A DNA stretch of 64,000 nt from NCBI RefSeq assembly GCF_900107165.1, contig NZ_FNOY01000008.1, forward strand, positions 16,128 through 80,127, read 5' to 3'. Both the position numbers and the translations under genes were made by a program. Origin of the DNA: Nitrosomonas halophila (GTDB lineage: Bacteria; Pseudomonadota; Gammaproteobacteria; Burkholderiales; Nitrosomonadaceae). Positions 7,813 through 16,978 of the stretch are shown one piece after another (within the stretch, counting starts at the first letter, position 1; every line of letters starts with the position of its first letter). The notes under the pieces are model-generated. The model did no database searches, was not told where the DNA came from, and saw nothing but the letters and a program-made list of their open reading frames with translations.

Positions 7813-9395
7813 ACTTGGATAGGATAAATCTTTTGATGAAATTCGATAATTCTGATAAACAGGTCTTTCGGGCTTATATCCAAGGCCAACAGCAGGCTTT
7901 TTGGATATTGGTCGAGATATTCCGCCTGCGCGCCCAAATTGAACGCGACAATCGGTAGTCCCAATATTTTCATTTCCTGAATGACATAGGAAAATGTCTC
8001 CGGCCCGATCGAAGGAAATAAAACGAGATTAATTTTTTCGCGGGATAGTATTTCAGGCAGATCCTGATGCCGGTAAGCGCCCGTTTGACGGATTGTCGTC
8101 TTGGATGACGCATGCAAGGTACCGATAACGATCAATTCGATATCGTCGCGACCGGAATCCTTGATCACCCGAGCAAGGTTTGCGACAACTGCGCTGCCCT
8201 TGATAGGGGTAATGTTTCCCACCACGCCTATCCGAAGCGGTGCGGCAGGCGGCTGCAGAGGCATGGCATCGGCAAAATAAGCCATGCTGTGCGGCGTATA
8301 CCTGACAACGGCAGGATCCAAGTCAGGAAATGTCTCAGCCAGCAACGTTGCCATGCCCTTGGAAAAAACCTGTATGGCACTGGCGGTGACAATCAGTTCG
8401 CGCCAATGACTTCGCCAGCTGCCGATATCATGAATCCCATAGATCGGAACGAATGATTGCGTACTGTGGGCCAAACAACGTTGACAAAGCGCGGGCTCTT
8501 TGGGCAGATCGCAAAAATGTCCTTGGGCATCGAGCAAATGAGGCGACGGGCAGAACAGAAAGTAATCGTGCAAGGCGAGTTCCAGCCGGGCCGATGTAAG
8601 CCTGGCCAGTGCAACCAGGATCGCAGGCAATGCCGCAGCATCGGGAAAACTGACGGCATTGTTATAAAGTATCGTTTCGACACTGAGCCCCGATGCCAGC
8701 GCCAGTATCGTTTCCAGTCTGTCCAGCTGATAATGCCGGACCGCTTGATGCCGCGCATGATGCTCGATCCGATAACCCAGCAAAGCAGGATGATACGTGA
8801 CAACCAGCACTTCTCTGGCCTGACTGTGAAAACAGTCGATGCGCTGCGCGCGGTAGAGATTGGTTCCTCCCCCCAAACTATGGTCAACAATAATGACACA
8901 AGGTTTATGCTGGAGTTGCTTGACAAGTTGTCTGCTGTCTGAGCTGGAAAGTGCCCAGGATTTCAGATAGCGACGTGATTTTTCGCGGATTGCCGAAAAA
9001 TCACCTTGTTTCAGCAAAGCCCATAATCGGCGTACTACTGTATAAATCAGCGGCCATCGCTTGGATGTCAGCGCTGGAAAAGCAAGGGGAATGTCCAGTT
9101 GCTCACCGTCAGCAAATTCAGCAACCAAACGAACAGGGCTCATCGGTTTTGCATGCGAATCCGGCAACCGCACGTAAAACAAAAAACCGCTTGGCTCGGC
9201 GAGCGGAGTGGCCGGATAGGCACGGACGACATCTGACCGGGGATTGCCAAATTCGAGCGGAATGGAAAAATCGCCACTTCTGAGCTGCAGCTGGATCGTC
9301 TCGGCCGATTCATGAAAAAGCCAGCCATGGCCAAAAACCAGGTTACCCTGCCGGACAGCATGGTCGATATGGTAATGAACGAGGCTTTTCTGCAC
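7809..9395 (-). CDS. GT4-like glycosyltransferase
   Basis: 528-residue protein. The C-terminal half is GT-B like: LRIGVVGNITPIKGSAVVA (start of the donor domain), IELIVIGTL, INLVLFPSIGPETFSYVIQE (nucleotide-sugar contact region with the E of the EX7E-type motif) and GLPIVAFNLGAQAEYL. The N-terminal 150 residues resemble no family I can name; a middle stretch, CVIIVDHSLGGGTNLYRAQ, marks the acceptor-domain start. A GTG at 9395 lies 2 bp after the upstream stop and the gene overlaps the next by 4 bp, so it is inside an operon. Predicted cytoplasmic, acting on a surface glycan. Confidence 0.78.
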   Translation of the reverse strand: MQKSLVHYHIDHAVRQGNLVFGHGWLFHESAETIQLQLRSGDFSIPLEFGNPRSDVVRAYPATPLAEPSGFLFYVRLPDSHAKPMSPVRLVAEFADGEQLDIPLAFPALTSKRWPLIYTVVRRLWALLKQGDFSAIREKSRRYLKSWALSSSDSRQLVKQLQHKPCVIIVDHSLGGGTNLYRAQRIDCFHSQAREVLVVTYHPALLGYRIEHHARHQAVRHYQLDRLETILALASGLSVETILYNNAVSFPDAAALPAILVALARLTSARLELALHDYFLFCPSPHLLDAQGHFCDLPKEPALCQRCLAHSTQSFVPIYGIHDIGSWRSHWRELIVTASAIQVFSKGMATLLAETFPDLDPAVVRYTPHSMAYFADAMPLQPPAAPLRIGVVGNITPIKGSAVVANLARVIKDSGRDDIELIVIGTLHASSKTTIRQTGAYRHQDLPEILSREKINLVLFPSIGPETFSYVIQEMKILGLPIVAFNLGAQAEYLDQYPKSLLLALDISPKDLFIRIIEFHQKIYPIQV

Positions 9396-9397
9396 TA

Positions 9398-11101
9398 TTA
9401 TCGAATACGATCAATGAGTTGTGAAAAGCGTCGCAATGGTTGGGTAATCCGCCAGCTACGTGAGCTCAACAGTGAATCCAGGGTTGTTTGCAACATCCGG
9501 GTCTCTTGCTGGACATGCTGCAGTTGGCCAAGCATGTCAGCTAATTGTGCTTGATATTCATTCAATGAATTTTGGCATTCAGCCAATTGCTTTTCCCGGT
9601 AAGTGACCAGCTGGGAAGCCTCGTCCAAATGAGTGGCCGCCCAGAAAAAAGCCTGTTCAAAAGGCGTTGTGCCGAGTTTTTCCAGCCATTTCATGACCAC
9701 CGTCCGGCGCCATTGCCGATAATGCTTGGTATGCTCCGAAAAACCCTTTCCATACCGGTAAACCGCACTGACGCCAGGCACATGGCTCAGCGTTGTCAGC
9801 TGGGCAATTTGCAACCAAAAATCCCAGTCTTCCAGAATGGGCAGATTCTCGTCGATCCGGCAACCCTGGTCCAGCAGTCGCCGGGAAAACAAGACCGCAT
9901 GAATCGGCAGGAAATTGGTAACGAGCAAACGCTCGAATTCCCACGGGTGATCATAAGTCAGCAAATGCTTGCCTTCCGCATCAACCACCTCAACTCCCGC
10001 ATACGCGGCCAGATTCTGCGGGGATTGGGCACGCGCCTGGACCAGGCGTGCGATATGCTGCGGATAGAAAAAATCATCATCATCCAGAAAAATCAGCTCA
10101 TCACCCCGGGCTGCATGCAGTCCGGCATTGGCAGCCGCTGCCCGTGACAAAGGTTGTTCAGATTGCACCAACCGCACTGAACGATTATGCAGATAGTCGA
10201 GCAAACGGCGATGCCGGCCCCCCGTGGCATCGATTACCACCATTTCTATGCGGGGATAGGTTTGCGCGATGACACTCGCGATGGCGTCATTCAGTGAGGG
10301 TCGGTCGACACTGCGAATGATCACGCTGACAAGAGGTAATTCGGCCGCATCAATCGCCAGCTGCTGGCTGCGCCTCAGCCTCAGCGCAGGTTGCAGCAAT
10401 GATACAAAGGATCGCCTCAGCTCGCCAGGCGCAACTATCTGGTAAGCTTCGGCCGCAGCGACATCTGCCCCCAGTGAATAAGCACGGTATTGGTTGAGAG
10501 CGAGCAGGCGTTGGCGATAGGGCTCAAGTGCTTCCTGTGTAGCAAAACAGGACATGGCTCGTGCCTTGCGCTCGAAAACCGAAGAAATATCAATCAATGC
10601 ATTGGCGATCAAGGGTGCCGAAACTTCGTAAAATCCAAGCGTTACAGGTTGATCGAGCTGCCTGAGCGCTTCTACGGCAGCCAATGCCAGCACTTGGTGG
10701 TCGGGATGCCGTTCCGTAATGGCCGGTGCAAGTACCAAGTCTGGTTGATGCTCCGCCAAACTCTCCAGCAGTGTCTGGATCAGTCCATCGTCAAAGCCCA
10801 GCGAGCGATCTTCATAATCGAGAAACGTAAGCCCGCTATAGCCAATCACAGTGGCGGCAGCCTGGCTCTCCGCACGCCGCCTGGTAATCAATTCGTCTGA
10901 ATCGCTGTCACCGCCTTGTGCGCCATTGGTGAAAACTAGAACATGCACTATTGCGCCCTGTTCAACCAGCAAGCGCAGCAAACCGCCGCATCCATAGACT
11001 TCATCATCTGGATGCGGTGCCAACACCAGCACTTTCCGAAAAGCGCTGATATCGAACGAAGCGTTGGGATAGAGAGGAAACTCGGGACTACTGTCAAGCA
11101 C
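9398..11101 (-). CDS. PIG-L deacetylase / GT2 glycosyltransferase fusion with C-terminal coiled coil
   Basis: Two enzymes in one 567-residue chain. Residues about 25-230 are a PIG-L/LmbE zinc deacetylase: LVLAPHPDDEVYGCGG and ERHPDHQVLAL give the metal ligands. These enzymes remove N-acetyl groups from sugars. Residues about 255-480 are a GT2 transferase: LPLVSVIIRSVDRPSLNDAI, IEMVVIDATGG, FLDDDDFFYP (metal site) and LPILEDWDFWLQIA. The C-terminus is a coiled coil followed by SWRITQPLRR, common in polymer-length or glycan-assembly transferases. The start is GTG. The fusion suggests a deacetylated amino sugar is made and transferred by the same protein (inference). Confidence 0.87.
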   Translation of the reverse strand: MLDSSPEFPLYPNASFDISAFRKVLVLAPHPDDEVYGCGGLLRLLVEQGAIVHVLVFTNGAQGGDSDSDELITRRRAESQAAATVIGYSGLTFLDYEDRSLGFDDGLIQTLLESLAEHQPDLVLAPAITERHPDHQVLALAAVEALRQLDQPVTLGFYEVSAPLIANALIDISSVFERKARAMSCFATQEALEPYRQRLLALNQYRAYSLGADVAAAEAYQIVAPGELRRSFVSLLQPALRLRRSQQLAIDAAELPLVSVIIRSVDRPSLNDAIASVIAQTYPRIEMVVIDATGGRHRRLLDYLHNRSVRLVQSEQPLSRAAAANAGLHAARGDELIFLDDDDFFYPQHIARLVQARAQSPQNLAAYAGVEVVDAEGKHLLTYDHPWEFERLLVTNFLPIHAVLFSRRLLDQGCRIDENLPILEDWDFWLQIAQLTTLSHVPGVSAVYRYGKGFSEHTKHYRQWRRTVVMKWLEKLGTTPFEQAFFWAATHLDEASQLVTYREKQLAECQNSLNEYQAQLADMLGQLQHVQQETRMLQTTLDSLLSSRSWRITQPLRRFSQLIDRIR

Positions 11102-11230
11102 GATAAGGAAAGGGCTCAGTGAAATTACAAAATGGCATTCTAATGCGGATCGTCAAGCGAGATGCAACAAACTGTTCACAATCCTTCATTTCAAGTTGAT
11201 CGTGCCAACATCGGCAGAAAAGCATGGATT

Positions 11231-13084
11231 TCACCTGAAATCCATGTCCCCCCCTGTCAACCACCAGTGATTGTGTAGCATTTCTGCTGCAGGCGCATGA
11301 CTCCATGCTGGCGTAGGAATAGGAATTTCCTCTCCAGTCTGGACACCGCCGGTTGCCGTAAAACGGGCAGCAAAATTTTTGGGAATACGCAAAAACAGCC
11401 TGTTCTTGCCATGGATACCGGCAATTCTTCGGGCATGGGAGACCATCAGTGGCATTGCATGCAGCGGGGCAATTAAATCCATGATTTCAGTTTCATGTGG
11501 ATCATGCCGCAGTACCATCAATCCGCGCAAGCCTGTACCGAAGCGACTAACCACCAGCACCAGCTGGTAAGCATGTTCAGGGTGGTCTAAATAACGCGCG
11601 CGTAAATAGGACTGATCGCGCACGCCAACAATTGCGTCTTGCAACTCCATGGCCATTTGATGCCAAAGCGCATCGATCGCGGATGTTTGCCAGATCTCAT
11701 GCCAGTCATCGATGGGCTGGAGCCGCGTCAGACAGTGTGGCATTTTACCAGCGGGCTTCCATTCGATTTCGATTACGCTGCCCACCCCGGTATACAATCC
11801 CAGCCGTTCGGCTACCCGCATGGCTCGCTCATTGGGAAATCCGTAGGCCGTCAAAAACACCTTGCCATAGCCAATATAGCGCTCCTGAAAGGTTGCCGCC
11901 ATCAGGAAAAAAGGCCCCTTTCTGGTCAAGACCCCCCGCTCGGCAGGATCAACCATGACATCACCTATCTGAACCGCAGTCCTCGCTTCTCCGAACAGCA
12001 GAATTGCACGCGACATACCGCCATAGTGAGCGACCAAGCGGCCATCCCGCCATATGCCCAGGGCCTGGCTGTTGGCGCGGCCATATTTCCAGCGCCATAG
12101 CTGTGGCGACATGCTGTGACCGAAGACTTGCTCGAACAAGCTCAGCATCTCCGCTGCGCGTTGCTCCCCAAGCAAGTCTACCCGCCATTTGGGCATGGTT
12201 TTTTTTCGGAAATGCAACAAGGCGTAGCCAAAGATACCCTCGGCATATTTTTTACGGTAATGCCGGTTGGATTCATCCAGTTGCGCCAGGACACCAGCCT
12301 CTAACCCCAGGTCTCGTTGCAACCGCTGCCGATGCGCATGAGTCATACGCAGCAAATGTTCCAATGTGGGCGCGGCCATGCTCGACAGATCGATATGTTC
12401 GACCAGTTCAAACCCCAGCCGGTCGGCCAGGGTCAATATATCGGCCAGCAAATGCAGGCCTTCCTGATGCGCTTCAGTCCGGCGCAGAGCGAACTCATCG
12501 ACAATCAGAATACTGCCGCCATAAGGCAACAAACCGAGCGCCTGGTTGAAAATCACCAAAGGATTGATATATTGAGCCGATTCCTGAAATAGCAGCCAGT
12601 CAAAACTTTCTGCAGCGGCTTCAAAATCTTCCAGCCGTTGACAGCTGACCGCCACCTGCTGCCCGAAACGCGCCTGCAAGCAGGCTATCTGTGCACTGTC
12701 CGGCGTAATGCCATGTACTTGGTGACCCTGCTGAGTGAGTAAAGAAAATGTCGCGCCCAGGCCAACGCCAATTTCCAGAATACGGCTGGGTGAAGCCGGC
12801 AGGCGCAACAGGATGAGATCGGTCGAATGCTGCTGGGCTTGCCGGATGGACATATCGTCACGTTGAAACAATCCATAATGCAGGGCATCGACCTGTCCTT
12901 CCTCCAGGATCAGTGCATAGGCATAGACATTGAGCGGAAAAGCCAGATTTTTACAGGCGGCGTGCATGTTTTGCTCCCATGCAGGCAGGCTGTCGACATC
13001 ACTATCGATAGCTTGAGTCATAGCATGAACCGCAGTTTCACTCTGATATGGGATTTGTCTGAAACTGCGCACATTCTTATTCAT
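11231..13084 (-). CDS. SAM methyltransferase / GNAT-like acyltransferase fusion
   Basis: 617 residues. The first half holds a class I methyltransferase with motif I in ILEIGVGLGATFSLL, a following acidic-loop region, FDWLLFQESAQYI and GGSILIVDEF. The second half (from about residue 300) has LWRWKYG, GRLVAHYGGMSR and VQIGDVMVDPAERG followed by FPNERAMRVAERLGLY, which is the pattern of GNAT-type N-acyltransferases found in polysaccharide loci. The ATG overlaps the TAA of the ABC ATPase gene by 8 bases. A role in capping or decorating a glycan chain before export fits the context but is inference. Confidence 0.75.
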   Translation of the reverse strand: MNKNVRSFRQIPYQSETAVHAMTQAIDSDVDSLPAWEQNMHAACKNLAFPLNVYAYALILEEGQVDALHYGLFQRDDMSIRQAQQHSTDLILLRLPASPSRILEIGVGLGATFSLLTQQGHQVHGITPDSAQIACLQARFGQQVAVSCQRLEDFEAAAESFDWLLFQESAQYINPLVIFNQALGLLPYGGSILIVDEFALRRTEAHQEGLHLLADILTLADRLGFELVEHIDLSSMAAPTLEHLLRMTHAHRQRLQRDLGLEAGVLAQLDESNRHYRKKYAEGIFGYALLHFRKKTMPKWRVDLLGEQRAAEMLSLFEQVFGHSMSPQLWRWKYGRANSQALGIWRDGRLVAHYGGMSRAILLFGEARTAVQIGDVMVDPAERGVLTRKGPFFLMAATFQERYIGYGKVFLTAYGFPNERAMRVAERLGLYTGVGSVIEIEWKPAGKMPHCLTRLQPIDDWHEIWQTSAIDALWHQMAMELQDAIVGVRDQSYLRARYLDHPEHAYQLVLVVSRFGTGLRGLMVLRHDPHETEIMDLIAPLHAMPLMVSHARRIAGIHGKNRLFLRIPKNFAARFTATGGVQTGEEIPIPTPAWSHAPAAEMLHNHWWLTGGDMDFR

Positions 13085-14318
13085 CGTCTACTTTCCATTG
13101 ATGCGGCATGACAAAATAACCTTGCAACCGGCTCGATTGCTGCACACGCACCGTCGCCACCCCAAGCGCCGAATCATACAAATGGATGCCACGTTCACAG
13201 AGCAAGAATACGCTGATCGTGTATTCACCCTTGAGCATGGGAAAATGGGCCATCACCAGGGTCGCAACGCCTTTTCCATTTTGCTCGCGCGCCGGCACAA
13301 CATGATCCTCCCAGGTTCCGGCGCTGGAAAGCACCCGGTCATCTGTCGCATGCACGGTTACCCCAATATTTGGGCAAGGCAGACCGGGATCTGAAACAAA
13401 CGCGACCTTGACCGAAACCGTGGACCGGCCACTCGAGGCCAGCACTTGATCACATCCCTTTCCGTCGACTTCAACCACTATATTTTCCAAGCGCACCTGA
13501 CTCGATGCTGTTCCAGCGGCAGAGGAAGGCACGGACTTGTGGTTTTCAACCGACTCAGTTTTTTTCCCGGAATCAGTGATCGCCTGTTTATCCAAAAACA
13601 TTTGATAAGCGGCGGTGACCGATTGTGTCTCTCCTTCGGCCATGAGTTGTCCGCGCTCAATCCAGAGCGCGCGGTTACATAACGACTCGATCTGAAACAG
13701 TGAATGGGAACAGAACAGGATGGTTTTACCCATATCGCGCAGCTGCATGATGCGCTCGAAGGATTTTCGTGCAAAAGCACCGTCTCCAACCGACAGAGCT
13801 TCATCTATCACCAGAATATCAGGGTCGACGTTGATCGCCACCGAAAATGCCAAGCGGACATACATCCCGCTCGAATAGGTTTTAACCGGTTGATCGATAA
13901 AATCTCCGATCCCGGAAAATTCAATCATGGACTCAAGCCGGGCGCTGATCTCTTCCTGGCTCAACCCCATGATAGCGGCGTTCAACCAGATATTTTCACG
14001 GCCGGTAAATTCCGGGTTGAACCCGGCTCCCAGCTCCAGCAAAGCAGCCAGACGGCCATTGATCGCAACCTCTCCACAAGAAGGGGTCAATGTGCCGCAA
14101 ATCAATTGCAGCAAAGTCGATTTGCCCGAACCGTTACGGCCCATGATACCGATTACTTCGCCCGGCGCGATAGTCAGATCAATATTCCGCAATGCCCACA
14201 ATTCCCGGTAATAGTGGCGTCTGCCACGCCACAGGAATTGTTTCAAACGATCTCTGGGATGTGCATAAAGATGGTAGCACTTGCCGAGTTGCGAAGCATG
14301 GATGGCTAGTGCAGTCAT
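13077..14318 (-). CDS. Polysaccharide/teichoic-type ABC exporter ATPase with Wzt C-terminal domain
   Basis: ATPase subunit of an ABC-2 glycan exporter. Residues 1-230 are the nucleotide-binding domain: Walker A GRNGSGKSTLLQLI, TYSSGMYVRLAFSVAI as the degenerate signature, Walker B ILVIDEALSVGD and SHS switch. This set, with GAGFNPEFTGRENIW, is that of Wzt/RfbE/KpsT-like proteins. From about residue 270 a beta-rich Wzt C-terminal domain follows, which in O-antigen systems binds the modified chain terminus. No Wzm-type permease gene lies in the window, so its partner must be elsewhere or lost. First gene of the minus-strand glycan operon. Confidence 0.9.
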   Translation of the reverse strand: MTALAIHASQLGKCYHLYAHPRDRLKQFLWRGRRHYYRELWALRNIDLTIAPGEVIGIMGRNGSGKSTLLQLICGTLTPSCGEVAINGRLAALLELGAGFNPEFTGRENIWLNAAIMGLSQEEISARLESMIEFSGIGDFIDQPVKTYSSGMYVRLAFSVAINVDPDILVIDEALSVGDGAFARKSFERIMQLRDMGKTILFCSHSLFQIESLCNRALWIERGQLMAEGETQSVTAAYQMFLDKQAITDSGKKTESVENHKSVPSSAAGTASSQVRLENIVVEVDGKGCDQVLASSGRSTVSVKVAFVSDPGLPCPNIGVTVHATDDRVLSSAGTWEDHVVPAREQNGKGVATLVMAHFPMLKGEYTISVFLLCERGIHLYDSALGVATVRVQQSSRLQGYFVMPHQWKVDDE

Positions 14319-14748
14319 TCGAAAATGTGATATCCGTTTACAGTCGAAAATAGCTAGTCAGGCGTATCCGGCAATTTTCCAAGCCTTGACAAAAGTTACA
14401 GCGCTTGCAAACCCGGCTTAAACTAAATCAGCTTTCGCGAGAAAACTTTATTATACTACTGCTTCCAGCCAAAGCATGTATGAGAGTTCAGCACCCAATG
14501 CCCGGGATCCCTTTATGTCTCTATCCGATGCTCGTTTCATATCCCGCAGGGCTGCTGGTGTTGATGAAAGCGCGACACTCTGCCGCCATAACGGGTCTGG
14601 TCAGCGGCTAAACCCATGCCATGACAGCGGTACCGCAATCAGCCAGCATATATATCCGTCAGCACGCGGATACGCTTTGCTGATTTCATTTGTATTTCCT
14701 CTCTTTCAGAATTTATCGACATCACGTTCGGAGTAACGTCAATCTGTT
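14319..14748. other. Divergent regulatory region between glycan cluster and dnaA
   Basis: 430 bases without a credible gene. It must hold the promoters of the minus-strand glycan cluster and of dnaA. A TTGACA occurs at 14386-14391 and a TATACT (-10 like) at 14452-14457 on the plus strand, but they are not correctly spaced with each other. No perfect 9-base DnaA box (TTATCCACA) was found here, so dnaA autoregulation through this region is not supported by what I see. Confidence 0.5.
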
Positions 14749-16131
14749 ATGCAGAAAATAAAGACTTTCTGGCATGCCTGCCTTGAACATTTCAAACAGG
14801 AATTAAACGGACAGCAATTTAATACCTGGATCAAGCCGTTGAAATTGGAATCTTCACCCGATGAAGACAATACGCTGCTATTAACCGCGCCCAACCGCTT
14901 CGTGTTGCAATGGATCAAGGACAACTTCATCATGCATATCGAAGAAATGGCACAGAATCATTTTCCTGAGCCGGTCCATATCAAACTCGCCATATATGAT
15001 GCCCAGGAAAGCGGCGCCGTCGCCAATACGGCTGTCCCGACAAAGAAAAACGAGGCCGCCAAAGAAGCTGTCACCAGCAGGTTGCGTGCCGTGACATCCA
15101 AGAAGTCCAATCCGAGCCAACTCAACCCTAACTTCACTTTTGATGCCTTCGTTACGGGTAAAGCCAACCAGCTGGCGCGCGCGGGCGCGATTCAGGTGGC
15201 CGAGCGGCCTGGCATCGCCTATAACCCGTTATTCATTTATGGCGGCGTCGGATTGGGCAAAACGCATCTGATGCATGCCATCGGCAACTATGTACTGGCA
15301 CATGATCCCGAAGCGAAAATACGTTATGTCCATGCAGAAAAATACGTATCGGATGTAGTCAGTGCCTATCAGCATAAATCATTCGACAAATTCAAGCTTT
15401 ATTATCACTCACTCGATTTGCTGCTGGTCGATGATGTGCAGTTTTTCAGTGGAAAAAACCGGACCCAGGAAGAATTTTTCTATGCCTTCAATGCCCTGAT
15501 CGAAGCGCATAAACAGGTCATCCTTACTTCCGATTGCTATCCAAAGGAAATATCCGGCCTAGAGGAGCGTCTGGTATCAAGATTTGGTTGGGGATTGACT
15601 GTCGCAATCGAGCCGCCCGAGCTTGAAATGCGTGTTGCCATTCTGTTGAAAAAAGCCGCCATCGACAATATCGACCTGGATGAAAACACCGCTTTTTTCA
15701 TAGCCAAGCATATACGCTCCAATGTCAGGGAACTGGAAGGCGCGCTCAAACGGGTTTTGGCCTATTCACGCTTTACCGGGCAACCGCTGTCCCTGGAACT
15801 GGCCAAGGAAGCATTAAAGGATCTGCTCGCTGTCCAGAACCGGCAGATTTCAATTGAAAACATCCAGAAAACCGTGGCCGATTACTACAAAATCAAGGTC
15901 GCGGACATGTATTCCAAGAAGCGCGCCAGGGTCGTTGCCAGACCACGGCAGATCGCCATGACCGTTGCCAAAGAACTGACTCAGTTGAGCTTGCCCGATA
16001 TCGGTGAAGCCTTTGGCGGAAGAGACCACACAACCGTGTTACACGCCTACCGGAAGATCATGGAACTGCGCACTTCAGATCCATCGATCAACCGCGATTA
16101 CAACACCCTGATTCATATCCTGCGAGGATAA
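14749..16131 (+). CDS. dnaA: Chromosomal replication initiator DnaA
   Basis: AAA+ initiator that binds DnaA boxes and opens oriC. Domain I ([22 protein letters not shown]) is at residues 7-28 and a short, basic and alanine-rich domain II around 90-120. Domain III has Walker [14 protein letters not shown] near 165-177 and Walker [14 protein letters not shown] near 224-236. Domain IV carries the DnaA signature with [19 protein letters not shown] near 420-440. At 460 residues it is full length. The ATG is preceded by GGAG about 15 bases upstream, a long spacing. It is immediately followed by the origin region and dnaN. Confidence 0.98.
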   Translation: MQKIKTFWHACLEHFKQELNGQQFNTWIKPLKLESSPDEDNTLLLTAPNRFVLQWIKDNFIMHIEEMAQNHFPEPVHIKLAIYDAQESGAVANTAVPTKKNEAAKEAVTSRLRAVTSKKSNPSQLNPNFTFDAFVTGKANQLARAGAIQVAERPGIAYNPLFIYGGVGLGKTHLMHAIGNYVLAHDPEAKIRYVHAEKYVSDVVSAYQHKSFDKFKLYYHSLDLLLVDDVQFFSGKNRTQEEFFYAFNALIEAHKQVILTSDCYPKEISGLEERLVSRFGWGLTVAIEPPELEMRVAILLKKAAIDNIDLDENTAFFIAKHIRSNVRELEGALKRVLAYSRFTGQPLSLELAKEALKDLLAVQNRQISIENIQKTVADYYKIKVADMYSKKRARVVARPRQIAMTVAKELTQLSLPDIGEAFGGRDHTTVLHAYRKIMELRTSDPSINRDYNTLIHILRG

Positions 16132-16140
16132 CCTGGATAA

Positions 16141-16310
16141 TTTGTGGATAACTCAGAGAAAACTTGAATTGTTAATCTCATCCACATTTTATCCACATCC
16201 CATACGTTGTTTATACAATCCCAAAATTTCAATTAACTATCTGATGTAATATAATTTTTTAACTTATCCCGGATTTGGCTTCTGCTTATTACTATTATCA
16301 TTTTTTATTT
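16141..16310 (+). repeat. oriC module 1 (DnaA boxes + AT-rich element)
   Basis: First copy of a duplicated origin module. Order: TTTGTGGATAACTC, TTATCCACA (16189), TTATACA, an AT-rich run, TTATCCCGGATT (16264), then TTATTACTATTAT (16286). Every landmark recurs in module 2 exactly 666 bases downstream with no net insertion or deletion. Confidence 0.85.
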
Positions 16311-16806
16311 AAGAACTGATTAATAATATTAGACGATTGATCGTATAGCAGCATAAGTACGAGCATGTATTGTTTATTTTCAAAATTCGTTTGATTGGAA
16401 TACAGTTCATGGCGAGGTCCAACGGGCTGCGTTCATCCAGATGCTATTTGAAGACAATATATCGTTGCAATGGATATGGCGTTGGAGAAATGGGCATAAA
16501 ACGAAAATTCCCAAACAGCGCGTTCGGTTTACGTAACAAATGGATATTCCACCTTAACTACAAAGCACATGGATTTATTGAACCCAATCTGGAATTCCAA
16601 TTTTCGAATGATTGTCAAATTTCATAGGTACATTTGGATATGGAATCACTCCTCGATTGGATTTCCAGTGCCGCAGTGATGGCATAACAATCACTTCGTA
16701 GCTGAATTTTCGTGGACGATGGATAAATCCATTTTGATCCTGCCTCATTTTTATGTCGGTTTGATGCATACTATTGTGGATAAATAAGTTGATTAAACTT
16801 AAAAAG

Positions 16807-16976
16807 TTTGTGGATAACTCGGATAAAAACCGGTAACAAAAATTTGTTCACATCTTATCCACAACACATTCCCGACTTATACAGTTTAAAAATTTTTTCT
16901 AACTTGATGATATAAAAAATAATTTTAAGTTATCCCGGATTAAATCGTTTATTATTACTATTATTTTCTTTTTATT
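16807..16976 (+). repeat. oriC module 2 (DnaA boxes + AT-rich element, adjacent to dnaN)
   Basis: Second copy of the duplicated origin module: TTTGTGGATAACTC (box at 16809), TTATCCACA (16855), TTATACA, an AT-rich run, TTATCCCGGATT (16930) and TTATTACTATTAT (16952), ending directly at the dnaN start codon. An extra DnaA box (16775) precedes it. Because it abuts dnaN it probably also contains the dnaN promoter or leader. Confidence 0.85.
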
Positions 16977-16978
16977 AG

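Larger units (their letters stand above)
16132..16978. other. oriC: Replication origin oriC (dnaA-dnaN intergenic)
   Basis: 847 bases between dnaA and dnaN. Five perfect DnaA boxes are readable: TGTGGATAA at 16143, 16775 and 16809 (minus orientation) and TTATCCACA at 16189 and 16855 (plus). A near match, TCATCCACA, is at 16178. Each of the two box clusters is followed by a strongly AT-rich stretch (about 16235-16310 and 16895-16976) that could be the unwinding element, with a TTATTACTATTAT string resembling DnaA-trio sequences. The spacer 16311-16774 contains only weak open frames on both strands, which I do not regard as genes. Box positions are read directly; origin function is inferred from location and box density. 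Confidence 0.92.

Noticed and set aside
16370..16627. 85-codon plus-strand frame inside oriC
   Set aside because: Unusual composition, no ribosome site, no family resemblance; position inside the origin spacer makes a gene unlikely.
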